A DNA stretch of 40,934 nt, from NCBI GenBank assembly GCA_017462755.1, contig JAFTQM010000026.1:1-40934 (forward strand). Direction: 5' to 3'. Under the pieces are notes generated by a model. The model searched no databases, was not told the DNA's origin, and saw only the letters and a list, made by a program, of their open reading frames with translations. Shown in pieces: positions 16,631-25,108 of this stretch; positions within the stretch are counted from its first letter, which is position 1, and every line of letters starts with the position of its first letter. Both the position numbers and the translations under genes were made by a program. Source of the stretch: Lachnospiraceae bacterium. GTDB taxonomy: Bacteria; Bacillota; Clostridia; Lachnospirales; Lachnospiraceae.

Positions 16631-16777
16631 ATGAAGAGAATTCAGACTTTAGAGACAAAGAATCTCTGTGAAACCGCAAAGAAGGGTGGCTGCGGCGAGT
16701 GCCAGACTTCTTGCCAGTCCGCATGCAAGACCAGCTGTGGTATTGCAAATCAGAAGTGCGAGAACAACAGAAAGTAA
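16631..16777 (+). CDS. scfA: Six-cysteine ranthipeptide SCIFF precursor, 48 aa
   Basis: The core GGCGECQTSCQSACKTSC followed by a CENN tail is the hallmark of SCIFF (six cysteines in forty-five residues), a ribosomal peptide of almost all Clostridia. The conserved cysteines are 21, 24, 28, 32, 36 and 43; an extra Cys13 lies in the leader. A radical SAM maturase (next gene) makes thioether bridges from Cys to other residues. The residue after Cys36 is Gly37. From memory, the Clostridium thermocellum homologue has Thr37 there as bridge acceptor, so the cross-link here may differ. GGAG precedes ATG 16631 by eight bases; an upstream in-frame ATG (16583) overlaps the promoter. Confidence 0.95.
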   Translation: MKRIQTLETKNLCETAKKGGCGECQTSCQSACKTSCGIANQKCENNRK

Positions 16778-16791
16778 TTCATGTTGTAGAG

Positions 16792-16820
16792 AAAGAGTTC
16801 CGCAAAAACGGGACTCTTTT
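16792..16820 (+). terminator. Partial terminator after the SCIFF gene
   Basis: AAAGAGTTCCG (16792-16802) pairs with CGGGACTCTTT (16809-16819) with one wobble, followed by TCTTG. It could end most transcripts after the peptide gene and let a fraction continue into the maturase. Confidence 0.6.
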
Positions 16821-16846
16821 CTTGTGTTAAAGGCACAAGAAAAGAG
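16814..16846 (+). promoter_or_regulatory. Competing hairpin (antiterminator-like)
   Basis: CTCTTTTCTTGTG (16814-16826) pairs perfectly over 13 bp with 16834-16846 (7-base loop). It uses the 3' strand of the upstream terminator stem (16814-16819), so the two hairpins cannot form together. This is the layout of an attenuator. Confidence 0.5.
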
Positions 16847-16905
16847 TTGGGGAAATGCGCACTCACGCGGAAGGAAATAGTCACGTTGTGACCGCGTTCG
16901 GCGCG

Positions 16906-16927
16906 CAAGAGTCACAAAGGACTCTTG
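16906..16927 (+). promoter_or_regulatory. Hairpin before the maturase gene
   Basis: CAAGAGTC (16906-16913) pairs perfectly with GACTCTTG (16920-16927) over a 6-base loop. It has no T run, so it is not a terminator. It may be a processing or stability element between peptide and maturase. Confidence 0.45.
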
Positions 16928-16970
16928 ATTTCTGGTGTTAAAGATAAACTAAAAAAGAGTGGAGGAAGCT

Positions 16971-18350
16971 ATGGTACATCAATATCAGTTGAATGGATAT
17001 AATATCGTGCTGGATACCTGTTCGGGTTCGGTGCATGCAGTGGATGAGGTTGCTTATGATATCATTGCCATGTATCAGGACAAGACGGAAGAGGAAATTC
17101 TGGCGGTGATTTTAGAGAAATATAAGGATCGTGAGGATGTAACGGAGGAAGAAGTACGTCTTTGCATTTCAGATGTGGGCGCATTGAAGGAGCAGGGAAA
17201 GCTGTTCACACCGGATACATATGCTCCGCTTGCAGATACATTTAAGGAGCGTAGCGGTGACGTGATTAAGGCGTTGTGTCTGCATGTGGCACATACCTGT
17301 AATCTGAACTGTTCCTATTGCTTTGCCAGTCAGGGAAAGTATCACGGAGAACGTGCGCTGATGAGCTTTGAGGTAGGAAAGCGCGCATTAGATTTTCTGA
17401 TCGAGAATTCCGGTACCAGAAGAAACCTTGAGGTTGACTTCTTTGGTGGGGAACCACTGATGAATTGGGAAGTTGTAAAACAGCTGGTAGAGTATGCCCG
17501 CAGTGTGGAGAAGCAGCACAATAAGAACTTCCGTTTTACGCTGACCACCAATGGTATGCTGATTGATGATGATGTGATTGAGTTTGCAAACAAGGAAATG
17601 AGCAATGTGGTACTGAGTCTGGACGGACGGAAAGAGGTGCATGACCGTCTGCGTGTGGACTATGCGGGCAACGGAAGCTGGGAGCGCATTGTACCGAAAT
17701 TCCAGAAGATGGTGCAGGCACGTGAGGGCAAGAATTACTATATGCGCGGTACCTTTACGCATGCCAATCCGGATTTTACGAAGGATATCGAGAAGATGTT
17801 AGAGCTTGGCTTTACGGAGCTTAGCATGGAGCCGGTAGTCTGTCCGGCAGATGATCCGGCGGCACTGACGCAGGAGGATTTACCGATTGTATTAAAGGAG
17901 TACGAGCGTCTGGCAGAGATGATGCTTGCGAAGGAGAAGGAAGGCAAGGGCTTTACCTTCTATCACTATATGCTCGACCTGAAGGAAGGTCCATGTATCT
18001 ATAAGCGTATTTCCGGCTGTGGTTCAGGAACGGAATACATGGCAATTACCCCTTGGGGTGATTTGTACCCATGCCACCAGTTTGTCGGTGAGGAGAAATA
18101 TAAGCTGGGTGATATCTGGAACGGTGTGAGCAACAAGACAGCTCAGGCAGAGTTCCGCGGCTGCAATGCATATACCAGAAAGGAATGTGCGGATTGCTGG
18201 GCGAAGCTGTATTGTTCCGGTGGCTGTGCAGCAAATGCGTACCATGCGACCGGTACGGTACAGGGCATCTATGAGTATGGTTGTGAATTGTTCCGTAAGA
18301 GAATGGAATGTGCAGTTATGATTCAGGTAGCACAGAGTCTGGAAGAGTGA
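16971..18350 (+). CDS. scfB: Thioether cross-link-forming SCIFF peptide maturase (radical SAM/SPASM)
   Basis: This 459-residue enzyme binds the precursor leader with its N-terminal RRE-like domain (about 1-90). Its radical SAM domain has CNLNCSYC (Cys110, Cys114, Cys117) and FFGGEP. A SPASM domain with cysteines at 342, 350, 368, 398, 406, 409, 415, 419 and 438 holds two auxiliary Fe-S clusters. It forms thioether bridges in the SCIFF peptide, in the cytoplasm. ATG 16971 has GGAGG five bases upstream and fits the family start; an earlier in-frame ATG at 16959 would place the RBS inside the gene. It follows the peptide gene by 193 bases of structured RNA and leads into the decarboxylase. Confidence 0.95.
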   Translation: MVHQYQLNGYNIVLDTCSGSVHAVDEVAYDIIAMYQDKTEEEILAVILEKYKDREDVTEEEVRLCISDVGALKEQGKLFTPDTYAPLADTFKERSGDVIKALCLHVAHTCNLNCSYCFASQGKYHGERALMSFEVGKRALDFLIENSGTRRNLEVDFFGGEPLMNWEVVKQLVEYARSVEKQHNKNFRFTLTTNGMLIDDDVIEFANKEMSNVVLSLDGRKEVHDRLRVDYAGNGSWERIVPKFQKMVQAREGKNYYMRGTFTHANPDFTKDIEKMLELGFTELSMEPVVCPADDPAALTQEDLPIVLKEYERLAEMMLAKEKEGKGFTFYHYMLDLKEGPCIYKRISGCGSGTEYMAITPWGDLYPCHQFVGEEKYKLGDIWNGVSNKTAQAEFRGCNAYTRKECADCWAKLYCSGGCAANAYHATGTVQGIYEYGCELFRKRMECAVMIQVAQSLEE

Positions 18351-18405
18351 GGAGAGTGTGAAAAATAATGCTGATGCAAAGAACGTTCTCGGAATGGAGA
18401 TTAAA

Positions 18406-19920
18406 ATGAATACGCCGATTTATGATTTTGTAAGACAGTACGCAAAGAGTGGTGTTTCACGTCTGCATATGCCGGGGCATAAGGGAACCGGCATGCTTGG
18501 TGTGGAAGCTCTTGACATTACAGAAATCTCCGGTGCGGATTCGATGTATGAAGCGGAGGGCATTATTGCGCAGAGCGAGCAGAATGCCTCCGCTCTTTTT
18601 GATACCGGAGCAACCTTTTATTCGACGGAGGGTTCGTCGCAATGCATTCGTGCAATGCTTTATCTGGCACTGCTGCATTGGAGAGAAAGGTATGCCGATA
18701 GGGTAGCGGAAAATACGGTGAAGCGTGAGGGCATGAGTGTAGGTGCACCATCAACACGTCCGGTTGTGGTAGCCGCACGTAATGCGCATAAAGCGTTTCT
18801 TGTGGCAGCTGCATTGTTGGACTTTGATATCGTGTGGCTGTGGAGCGAGAAGCAGGAGATGGGAGAACAAAATTCGAAGGAAGAAAAGGTATCTGTAGTT
18901 CCGTATGATGATGGCTCGTGTAATAGCCAGAGGGCAAAGCAAACGGAAAATGCAGGGCAGGGTTTACACTCGATTTGTGCCTGCACAGTTACTGAAGAGC
19001 AGCTTCGGCATACGCTTGGCGGGCTTTCGGTGCCTCCGGCAGCAGTGTATCTGACCAGTCCGGATTATCTGGGCGGGCAGTTAGATATTGCAGTGCTGGC
19101 AGAGGTGGCGCATGAGGCAGGGACACTTTTGCTGGTGGATGATGCGCATGGAGCATACCAGCACTTTCTGCCGGTGTCAAAGCATCCGATGGATTTGGGT
19201 GCGGATATCTGCTGTGATTCGGCGCATAAGACCCTGCCGGTATTGACCGGAGGAGCATATCTGCATATCGCGAGGACGGCTCCGCAGAAACTGATTGGCG
19301 AAGCAAGACAGGCATTGGCACTATTCGGCTCAACCAGCCCATCGTATCTGATTATGCAGTCGCTTGATTTGGCAAACCGTTATTTGGCAGAGGGCTATCG
19401 GGAACGGCTGGCAGAGTGTGTAGCAGCTTTGGATGAGTTGAAAGAACGTTTAAAAGAATATGGCTGGCAGTTTGTTGCGAGTGACCCGCTCAAGCTGACG
19501 ATTGCGGCAGCAGAGTGTGGCTACACAGGTACAGAGCTTGCGGCAGCATTACGCAGGGAGAAAATCGAATGTGAATATGCAGACCCGGATTTTCTGGTGC
19601 TGATGCTGACTCCGGAAAATTCGGCAGAGGATATGGAGCGACTGTATCAATGTCTTGCGAAGCGACCGGTAAGAGAAGCGGTGGCGCATACGATACCAGG
19701 CATGCAGCCGCCGGAGGTGGTTTGTACTGTAAGGGAAGCGACCTTTGCACCGCATGAATGGATATCGGTCGGAGCGGGAGCAATCGGCAGGGTACTGGCA
19801 GCAGCAACGGTGCATTGTCCACCGGCGATACCGGTGGTGGTCAGTGGCGAGCGCATTGGTGAGGATGCGGTAAGAGTGCTGGAGTACTATGGGATAGAGG
19901 AAGTGTGTGTGGTAAGGTAG
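18406..19920 (+). CDS. Orn/Lys/Arg decarboxylase family protein (fold I PLP enzyme)
   Basis: The 504-residue protein has the opening LHMPGHKGTGM and DITEISGADSMYEAEG, typical of the short (about 480 residue) Gram-positive arginine/lysine/ornithine decarboxylases. VDDAHGAY supplies the PLP-binding aspartate, and DSAHKTLPVLTGGAYL contains the PLP lysine (Lys275). A small C-terminal domain follows, as in SpeA/YaaO. The amino acid substrate cannot be told. An insertion at about 145-190, rich in charged residues, is unusual. ATG 18406 was chosen for GGAG six bases upstream; GTG 18358 has no RBS. It starts 55 bases after the maturase stop, probably in the same transcript. Confidence 0.85.
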   Translation: MNTPIYDFVRQYAKSGVSRLHMPGHKGTGMLGVEALDITEISGADSMYEAEGIIAQSEQNASALFDTGATFYSTEGSSQCIRAMLYLALLHWRERYADRVAENTVKREGMSVGAPSTRPVVVAARNAHKAFLVAAALLDFDIVWLWSEKQEMGEQNSKEEKVSVVPYDDGSCNSQRAKQTENAGQGLHSICACTVTEEQLRHTLGGLSVPPAAVYLTSPDYLGGQLDIAVLAEVAHEAGTLLLVDDAHGAYQHFLPVSKHPMDLGADICCDSAHKTLPVLTGGAYLHIARTAPQKLIGEARQALALFGSTSPSYLIMQSLDLANRYLAEGYRERLAECVAALDELKERLKEYGWQFVASDPLKLTIAAAECGYTGTELAAALRREKIECEYADPDFLVLMLTPENSAEDMERLYQCLAKRPVREAVAHTIPGMQPPEVVCTVREATFAPHEWISVGAGAIGRVLAAATVHCPPAIPVVVSGERIGEDAVRVLEYYGIEEVCVVR

Positions 19921-19965
19921 AGGGAAGAATGATACTTCGCATTTGCGGAGGAAGAAGGTGAGACG

Positions 19966-20547
19966 ATGAAAACACAGGCAGAGCTTCGGCAGGTGCAGTG
20001 CGAGCGAGGGATGCTTACCTATACCCTGATTCGAAAATCAGTTAAGAATATTAATCTCCGCATCAAGCCGGAGGGAGTTGTAGTTGTGTCGGCGAATCGG
20101 CGTGTACCTGTGGCATACATTGATGCCTTTGTACAGTCAAAGCAGGAGATAATTCGGCAGGCGCTTGCACGTTTTGCGGCAATGGAAAAGAAGCAGGTGC
20201 CGGAGAACCGAGAGAAATATGCAACTGCAGAATCGCGCAGACAGCAAAGAGAGTTGTTTGATACGGTTTGTAAAGAGATTTATCCGTTATTTGAACCATT
20301 TGGTGTTGCATATCCGCAGGTAAAAATCCGTTATATGACCTCGCGCTGGGGCTCGTGTCAGCCGATGCGAGGTATCATTACCTTAAACAGCCGCTTGCTG
20401 GACGCGCCACGGCGTTGTACGGAGTATGTGGTGCTGCACGAGTTTGCGCATTTTATTCATCCGAACCATTCAAAGCAGTTTTATGCATTGGTGGAAAGTA
20501 TGATGCCGGATTGGAAGGAGCGCAAAGAAGCATTGCGAGAAATGTAG
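19966..20547 (+). CDS. YgjP-like metal-dependent hydrolase (SprT-like zinc peptidase fold)
   Basis: The 193-residue protein has the YgjP layout: a beta-rich N-terminal part (SVKNINLRIKPEGVVVVSAN), the RWGSC motif (127-131), and the zinc site HEFAHFIHPNHS (His158, Glu159, His162, with His168 as likely third ligand). Members are cytoplasmic and of unknown substrate. Co-directional with the decarboxylase (45-base gap) and the Nudix gene (24-base gap), so part of the same operon. Confidence 0.88.
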   Translation: MKTQAELRQVQCERGMLTYTLIRKSVKNINLRIKPEGVVVVSANRRVPVAYIDAFVQSKQEIIRQALARFAAMEKKQVPENREKYATAESRRQQRELFDTVCKEIYPLFEPFGVAYPQVKIRYMTSRWGSCQPMRGIITLNSRLLDAPRRCTEYVVLHEFAHFIHPNHSKQFYALVESMMPDWKERKEALREM

Positions 20548-20571
20548 AGGATTGAACAGGGAGAGAAAATT

Positions 20572-21138
20572 ATGTCAGAGGAATGGAAGATAATATGTGA
20601 GTTGACGGACAAGAGCGTGTTGGGGTTGGATGGCTTGAGCAGCAAGCCGCCGAGAAAAACCGCTCGGGCGATTGTTTTAGATAAAGAGAACCGATGTGCG
20701 GTTATATATACTGAGAAATTTCAGCTGTATTCTCTGCCGGGCGGAGGCATCGAAGAAGGAGAGGACGAGATTTCAGCATTAATCCGGGAGGTATATGAAG
20801 AGACCGGTTGCACCTGTGATACGATAGAGCCGCTTGGAATTGTGTCGGAAAATCGATACCATCAGGATTATACGGCACTGTCGTATTATTTTGTTGTACA
20901 TACCAAAGCACAGGGAAATGCTTTGCATTTGACGGAGGCAGAGGAAAGGGATGGCTTGACGGTAAAGTGGTGCTATTTGTATGAGGCGCTGGAATTGGTT
21001 CAAAATGCGGAGCATGAAACGAATCAGAAGAAGTTTTTGCAGGCAAGGGATGTGGCGGCGTTAAAGGAACTGGAACGAAAGCGGAGAAAAGAAATGCTGG
21101 ATCAAATGTTTGAGGATGCATGGCTTTATTACTTATAA
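20572..21138 (+). CDS. Nudix hydrolase, 188 aa
   Basis: The Nudix box G-x5-E-x7-REVxEExG is intact: GIEEGEDEISALIREVYEETG region at about 61-81. These enzymes hydrolyse nucleoside diphosphate derivatives with Mg2+. The N-terminal 30 residues and a basic C-terminal helix (ELERKRRKEMLD) flank the domain. The substrate is unknown. It is the last gene of the run from the SCIFF locus; no clear terminator follows. Confidence 0.88.
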   Translation: MSEEWKIICELTDKSVLGLDGLSSKPPRKTARAIVLDKENRCAVIYTEKFQLYSLPGGGIEEGEDEISALIREVYEETGCTCDTIEPLGIVSENRYHQDYTALSYYFVVHTKAQGNALHLTEAEERDGLTVKWCYLYEALELVQNAEHETNQKKFLQARDVAALKELERKRRKEMLDQMFEDAWLYYL

Positions 21139-21205
21139 ACAAATTGAAAAGACAAAGTATTATGTATATCAAGTAATCCTTTACCTCTCCACAACGAATT
21201 GATAA

Positions 21206-21233
21206 TTGTTTTTCTCTGACCCCATGTTATACT
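21206..21233 (+). promoter_or_regulatory. Possible promoter of the XRE-helical repeat gene
   Basis: TTGTTT (21206-21211), 16-base spacer, TATACT (21228-21233). Between it and the gene lies a small imperfect inverted repeat, GTCGC-TCGGT-GCGAC (about 21270-21284). Confidence 0.45.
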
Positions 21234-21310
21234 AAAATCACACCGGTGATAATAACAGAGTTGCGGCTGCGTCGCTCGGTGCGACAAGTCGCTTAGAAAT
21301 GGGGGATTTT

Positions 21311-22468
21311 ATGCAAATAAGCATTGGAAAGAAAATCAGAGAATTACGGCACCGTGACGGCAGAACGCAGGAGGATTTGGCAAAGGCGCTTGGTGTGACC
21401 TGTCAGGCGATTTCCCGTTGGGAGGCAAATGGTGGTTATCCGGATATGGAAATCGTACCTGCTATTGCAAATTATTTTCATGTTACTATTGATGAATTGT
21501 TTGGATATCACGGAGAACGGGAAGCCCGGATTCGGGAGATTTTGGATAGGGCAGATGCAGAGCTTCGCGCGGTGGGCGGTTTCTTAGGACAGGGAAACGG
21601 CAATTTGGCTGAAACAGTAGAAATGCTCCGCGCTTCCGTAGAGGAATTTCCGAACGAGCCGGAGCTTATGATAAAGCTTGCGGATGCACTGTTCTTTTTT
21701 GGATGGCAGAAAAACGGCGCAAAAGTAACTGTAAAGGATGATTCGGAGTATGTCTGTGATGATGTAGAGTACAATGCAAAGAATGTCTATTGGCAGGAAG
21801 CGCTGCAAGTGTACGATAAGCTGTTTGGCATGGATATTGCGCCAAAGTTTCGAGAGCTTGCCCTTTTGCCAATGATAAATCTATGTAAATACATGGGCAA
21901 GTATGACAAAGCCAAAGCCCTTGCGAACGAGCAACCATCTATTATTCTTTGCAAAGAGATATTGCTTCCGCTTGCTACGATTGGGGAGGAAGCAGACCAA
22001 TATCATGGGGAGCTTATTCTTGTGCTTCTTAGGGAGCTTTCCGGAGTGATTTCCCAGGCTGTGCTTACAAAAACTACGATTTCTTCTTCGGAATACGGAA
22101 GAGCGGTGTTGGTTTCTCTTGTCAACCTGTTCGAAACGGTATGCGTAGATGGCAGATGCGGAAATCAGCATACGGATTTGCGGTATTTGTATCTGACTTT
22201 GGCGGCATTGGAGGCTCGTCATGGCAATGATTTGGCGCAGGCGCTTGCTTATTTTGAAAAGGGTTTTGAGCATCACAAAGAATACTGCCGCATTTTGGCA
22301 TTAGAAGAGTATCAATATTCGGCTCCTTTGGTGGCAAACGTTACTGTTTCTGCGGATAAATTCCCGCCGGTGCCGGAACATTTTTGGCAGTTCCAGATGC
22401 AGCAGCTGCCGGAAAGGCTTTGTGAAGAACTGCGAAAGGATGAAAGGTATAAAGAATGTTTTGAGTAA
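21311..22468 (+). CDS. XRE-family regulator with helical (TPR-like) C-terminal domain
   Basis: Residues 1-60 form an XRE helix-turn-helix (GKKIRELRHRDGRTQEDLAK, VTCQAISRWEANGGYPDMEI, VTIDELFGYHG). The remaining 325 residues are helical with TPR-like spacing (EPELMIKLADALFFFGW, ALALLPMINL-like stretches, LAQALAYFEKGFEHHKEY). Such proteins are common in Lachnospiraceae and often sense an unknown ligand. ATG 21311 has GGGGG six bases upstream; ATG 21299 would put that RBS inside the gene. No peptide gene or palindrome was found next to it, unlike the regulator at 37262. Confidence 0.8.
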   Translation: MQISIGKKIRELRHRDGRTQEDLAKALGVTCQAISRWEANGGYPDMEIVPAIANYFHVTIDELFGYHGEREARIREILDRADAELRAVGGFLGQGNGNLAETVEMLRASVEEFPNEPELMIKLADALFFFGWQKNGAKVTVKDDSEYVCDDVEYNAKNVYWQEALQVYDKLFGMDIAPKFRELALLPMINLCKYMGKYDKAKALANEQPSIILCKEILLPLATIGEEADQYHGELILVLLRELSGVISQAVLTKTTISSSEYGRAVLVSLVNLFETVCVDGRCGNQHTDLRYLYLTLAALEARHGNDLAQALAYFEKGFEHHKEYCRILALEEYQYSAPLVANVTVSADKFPPVPEHFWQFQMQQLPERLCEELRKDERYKECFE

Positions 22469-22500
22469 TAAGGGAAAGCTAGAGGAATGAGGAATATTTT

Positions 22501-22830
22501 ATGCCGCAGTCTACATTTGAATTAATTTATGACGTAGTAAAACAGATACCGAAGGGGAAGGTGGCGACCTATGGTCAGGTGGCTTCGCTTGCGGGAAACC
22601 GCAGGTGGGCGCGTGTGGTGGGATACGCATTGCATGCCAATCCTGACCCGGAGCATATTCCCTGTCATCGGGTAGTAAACCGCTTGGGAGAGGTGTCCAA
22701 GGCGTTTGCATTCGGTGGCGAAAACCGCCAGATTGCCCTGTTGGAGGGCGAAGGGGTTCGTTTGGAGGATGGCAGGGTGGATTTGGAAAAGTATCAGTGG
22801 AATCGGGTCATGCTGGAAATGCTGGAGTAG
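22501..22830 (+). CDS. MGMT-family methyltransferase, DNA-binding domain only
   Basis: The 109 residues cover just the C-terminal DNA-binding/active-site domain of O6-alkylguanine-DNA alkyltransferases: GKVATYGQVASLAG, WARVVGYALHANP and IPCHRVV. The acceptor Cys55 is present, which separates it from alkyltransferase-like (ATL) proteins, where it is Trp. It probably repairs or flags alkylated guanine; full Ada/Ogt proteins are longer. It lies 32 bases after the XRE gene, maybe co-transcribed, and converges on the sigma operon. Confidence 0.85.
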   Translation: MPQSTFELIYDVVKQIPKGKVATYGQVASLAGNRRWARVVGYALHANPDPEHIPCHRVVNRLGEVSKAFAFGGENRQIALLEGEGVRLEDGRVDLEKYQWNRVMLEMLE

Positions 22831-22842
22831 ATGGTAGTATGC

Positions 22843-23499
22843 TTATTCCGGTGTCACATATGCAAAAGGAATCTCTAGCAGGTAAGTCAAGGTATTGGCT
22901 TCCTCCATGGTTAAATCATAAGTGCCATAGCATTCCAGGATTCGTTCGGTAGGGTAGTACCACATTACCAGAGGTGCGTTGTTTTCTAAACGGATGATAA
23001 TGGTATGCTTGTAGCTTTGTGCGGTTTCGTAGTGTAAGCGTTCACGTCGGTGCGAAGAGAGATTGGTATGCTCTTTGTCGGAGAATAAATCGTAAAACGC
23101 AGTAATCGTTGCAGAATCGGTAAACTCGGAAACAAGTTCATAGTCGCGTGTAAGCACTTGGATTTTGGTAATTGCCTCAGGTAGTTGATAATGGTCAGAT
23201 AAAATGGCAAAGGAAGGATGGAGGATATCTTCGATAAAATATCCGTCTTTCAAAAAAGCGAACTCATCGGTCGGAGCGGAAGCGGAATCCTGCTTTAGGG
23301 TGGAGGCAGGATTTTGCTTCGGAGAAGTAACGGAAGAAATCAAAAATATACCAAAGCCGAGCAGGCATACGCACATCAAAACTGTGCAAATCCGGCGAAA
23401 ATAGGATGGGCGTATCGGAGTGAGTAATACGGTTTCGACAGGTGGTATCTTCTGTTCGTCGATTTCACTTATTAATCCAAATAATTCTTCGCTTTTCAT
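22843..23499 (-). CDS. Single-pass membrane protein, probable regulator of the ECF sigma factor
   Basis: The 218-residue protein has a short cytoplasmic part (1-35), one membrane segment (about 37-57) and an outer domain of about 160 residues. Its start overlaps the sigma gene by four bases (ATGA), so the two are translationally coupled. That layout is typical of an anti-sigma factor, but no zinc-binding HxxxCxxC motif is present. Anti-sigma function is inference from position and topology. Confidence 0.65.
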   Translation of the reverse strand: MKSEELFGLISEIDEQKIPPVETVLLTPIRPSYFRRICTVLMCVCLLGFGIFLISSVTSPKQNPASTLKQDSASAPTDEFAFLKDGYFIEDILHPSFAILSDHYQLPEAITKIQVLTRDYELVSEFTDSATITAFYDLFSDKEHTNLSSHRRERLHYETAQSYKHTIIIRLENNAPLVMWYYPTERILECYGTYDLTMEEANTLTYLLEIPFAYVTPE

Positions 23500-24056
23500 A
23501 GCTCAAAGCCCCCTTCCTTTAAATAATCTTTTAGCTTCTGTCTGGTGCGGTTCAGAATCACGGAAATATTTCCGGTGGTTTTGTGATACTTTTTTGCAAT
23601 CCGCTTGACCGGAATCGTGTACCAGTAGCGATAGAGAAAAATATCGCGATGCTCTGCAGAAAGTGTAGTGAGAAAGGCATTGATTGCCGCAATCAGAGCC
23701 TTGCGGTCAAGCTCCTGTTCGACGGAGGAGGTGTTTGAGATACACTCCGAAAGCTCATCCAACACCGATTTGATTTCGCTGTTTCTGCGTTTTTGGGCAT
23801 TGTAGTAGCGATAGCGGTCAAGCGAAAGATTGCGAATGATTTTACCAAGGTAGGTGGAGAGAACCGCAGGGCGTTGTGGCGGTATGGAATACCATGCACC
23901 GAGATAGGCATCGTTGACGCATTCCTCAGCATCCTCCTGATTTCCTAATATATTGAGAGCAATGGCATGACAATAGCTGCCGTATTTTTCAGCAGTGACG
24001 TTGATGGCGCGGGAATCTCTGTCCCAGTAAAGCTGAACGATTTCACTATCTTCCAT
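23496..24056 (-). CDS. ECF-type RNA polymerase sigma factor
   Basis: The 186-residue protein has region 2 (LYWDRDSRAINVTAEKYGSY, ILGNQEDAEECVNDAYLGAW, STYLGKIIRNLSLDRYR) and region 4 (LSAEHRDIFLYRYWYTIPVK, followed by YHKTTGNISVILNRTRQKLK). The linker is rich in Ser and Glu. It directs RNA polymerase to stress-response promoters. The downstream gene overlaps it by four bases and likely holds it inactive. A candidate self-recognised promoter lies at 24098-24123. Confidence 0.9.
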   Translation of the reverse strand: MEDSEIVQLYWDRDSRAINVTAEKYGSYCHAIALNILGNQEDAEECVNDAYLGAWYSIPPQRPAVLSTYLGKIIRNLSLDRYRYYNAQKRRNSEIKSVLDELSECISNTSSVEQELDRKALIAAINAFLTTLSAEHRDIFLYRYWYTIPVKRIAKKYHKTTGNISVILNRTRQKLKDYLKEGGFEL

Positions 24057-24097
24057 AAAAATGCTCCTTTCCTTTGGATTTTCCTTTCACCTATATA

Positions 24098-24123
24098 CAC
24101 GAAAAAATCATGAAAATCTTACA
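24098..24123 (-). promoter_or_regulatory. Candidate ECF autopromoter
   Basis: On the minus strand TGTAAG (24123-24118), a 16-base spacer and CGTG (24101-24098) lie about 40 bases before the sigma gene. Element and spacing resemble ECF promoters (TGAAAC-like, then CGTC-like), and no sigma-A consensus is visible. Confidence 0.4.
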
Positions 24124-24157
24124 CCGAAAAACAAAAAACGTAAATATATCTGTTTTT

Positions 24158-25039
24158 TTACACAACGAATACATACATGGCAGCGGCGTGTTGCAGTCTG
24201 GTGGCATAATAGTCTGCCATCGGAAGGAAATGCGTTTCATCGACTGCTGCCTTGGTGCAGATAAGGTGAATCAGTGCGCGTAAGCGCTCGTTAAGGTTAC
24301 CTCGGGCATCATCAAGCCATGCCTGCAGCACAGGAAGGTCCGTAATTTGCAGCTCCAAGGCAGTGACCGGACGCTCGGCAATCACGCAGCCGATTGCCTG
24401 TAGGAGGACTGCCTCGCAGATATTGTCGAGGTACAGGGTGCGGTATTCCGGCAGGATGCCGCGCAGCAGGCGGGTGACGGCGTGCGGCGTAAAGCAGTGC
24501 AGAAAGCGGTTTTCCTCGATAATATCTTCCAGATAGTCTAAAATCAGCGCTACGCCACAGCTCGACGGTCTGGCACCGAGGGAAGGATAATCGAGTGTGA
24601 GCAGATGGTTCTGTGGTGCAAAGAGTGGGTCATAGTGCAGGAAGAATTCCGGCATGGCCTTTCGGATGGTATCAAAATAGTGGCGGCAGCCGAAATCATC
24701 AAAATCGTTCATTAGTTCATCGTAAAGCTCGCGCGCCCGGCGGGCTTTTTCCATTACCAGCAGGGAGCCGCGCTCGTAGAGCGCAGCGAGTGGCAGATGG
24801 GTATCGGAGGTAGTAACGGATAGTGTAGTATCACTTCTTTCGGTAACAGCAAGCTCAATACAATAATGAATAGCTTCGGTCAGGGCAGCGGCACGTTCGT
24901 AGCTGATGGAGCAGCTTTCCTTGGAGGTGTATTTTTCGGAGAGTCGGGCGATGAGTGGTATCAGCTCCTCCAGATAACGTTCGTCAAATATGGTGTTTTC
25001 AGTAGTTTCGTTGGTATGCTGTGAGAAAAAGATATTCAT
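24158..25039 (-). CDS. DUF6179 family protein, 293 aa
   Basis: From memory of Lachnospiraceae annotation, this protein resembles DUF6179, which is typically encoded beside DUF6323 as here. It is soluble, helical and acidic, with stretches such as RYLEELIPLIARLSEKYTSK, DYLEDIIEENRFLHCF and ITDLPVLQAWLDDARGNLNE. No catalytic motif or signal peptide is visible. AAAGGAG precedes the ATG. It is the second gene of a two-gene operon, 69 bases after the DUF6323 gene. Function unknown. Confidence 0.65.
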   Translation of the reverse strand: MNIFFSQHTNETTENTIFDERYLEELIPLIARLSEKYTSKESCSISYERAAALTEAIHYCIELAVTERSDTTLSVTTSDTHLPLAALYERGSLLVMEKARRARELYDELMNDFDDFGCRHYFDTIRKAMPEFFLHYDPLFAPQNHLLTLDYPSLGARPSSCGVALILDYLEDIIEENRFLHCFTPHAVTRLLRGILPEYRTLYLDNICEAVLLQAIGCVIAERPVTALELQITDLPVLQAWLDDARGNLNERLRALIHLICTKAAVDETHFLPMADYYATRLQHAAAMYVFVV

Positions 25040-25108
25040 GAAAGGCTCCTTTCAGAGGGTGTGTGAAGAAACGAATGGTATATTGTAGTAATGCTTTGAG
25101 GTGTGTAT

